Source: Candidatus Delongbacteria bacterium (GTDB taxonomy: Bacteria; UBA4055). From it: a DNA stretch of 6,040 nt. Position numbers and translations under genes: made by a program. The DNA lies in assembly GCA_013139625.1 (NCBI GenBank), contig WTAK01000084.1, positions 1 to 6,040 of the forward strand. Reading direction: 5' to 3'. This document shows positions 6,040 to 6,040 of the stretch, piece by piece; within the stretch, counting starts at the first letter, position 1, and every line of letters starts with the position of its first letter. The notes under the pieces were generated by a model. That model was not told the DNA's origin, did no database searches, and worked only from the letters and a program-made list of their open reading frames with translations.

Positions 6040-6040
6040 T

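Overview
The window comes from a very AT-rich bacterial genome. Every supported gene lies on the minus strand, so the gene order in transcription runs from high to low coordinates. I cannot name the organism. Shine-Dalgarno sites of the GGAG type, short signal peptides, TTG and ATT starts and several broken genes fit a low-GC Bacillota member or a low-GC host-associated bacterium whose genome is decaying.

Transcription order: (1) two tandem SAM-dependent methyltransferases that are diverged duplicates (5924-5136 and 5034-4243), the first apparently starting at ATT; (2) an intact gamma-glutamyltranspeptidase-like Ntn hydrolase (4158-2569); (3) a polyketide synthase ketosynthase remnant with an internal deletion and a foreign tail (about 2489-2109); (4) an exported serine hydrolase of the beta-lactamase/S12 family with its C-terminal part missing (2076-1372); (5) the C-terminal half of an NRPS condensation domain, broken by an in-frame TGA and a one-base frameshift (about 1343-574); (6) the N-terminal 187 residues of an exported alkaline phosphatase that runs off the window (563-1).

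Together these look like the edge or wreck of a hybrid PKS/NRPS gene cluster. The assembly-line genes survive only as short scars, while three tailoring-type genes (two methyltransferases and the GGT-like hydrolase) remain open and keep their motifs. Exported serine peptidases (ClbP, XcnG type) and exported phosphatases (as in amicoumacin maturation) are known to activate antibiotic prodrugs outside the cytoplasm, so the two secreted hydrolases here could be remnants of such an activation step. That link is inference.

No tRNA, rRNA, CRISPR array, insertion sequence or convincing rho-independent terminator was seen. No gene-free stretch exceeds 300 bases once the remnants are counted.
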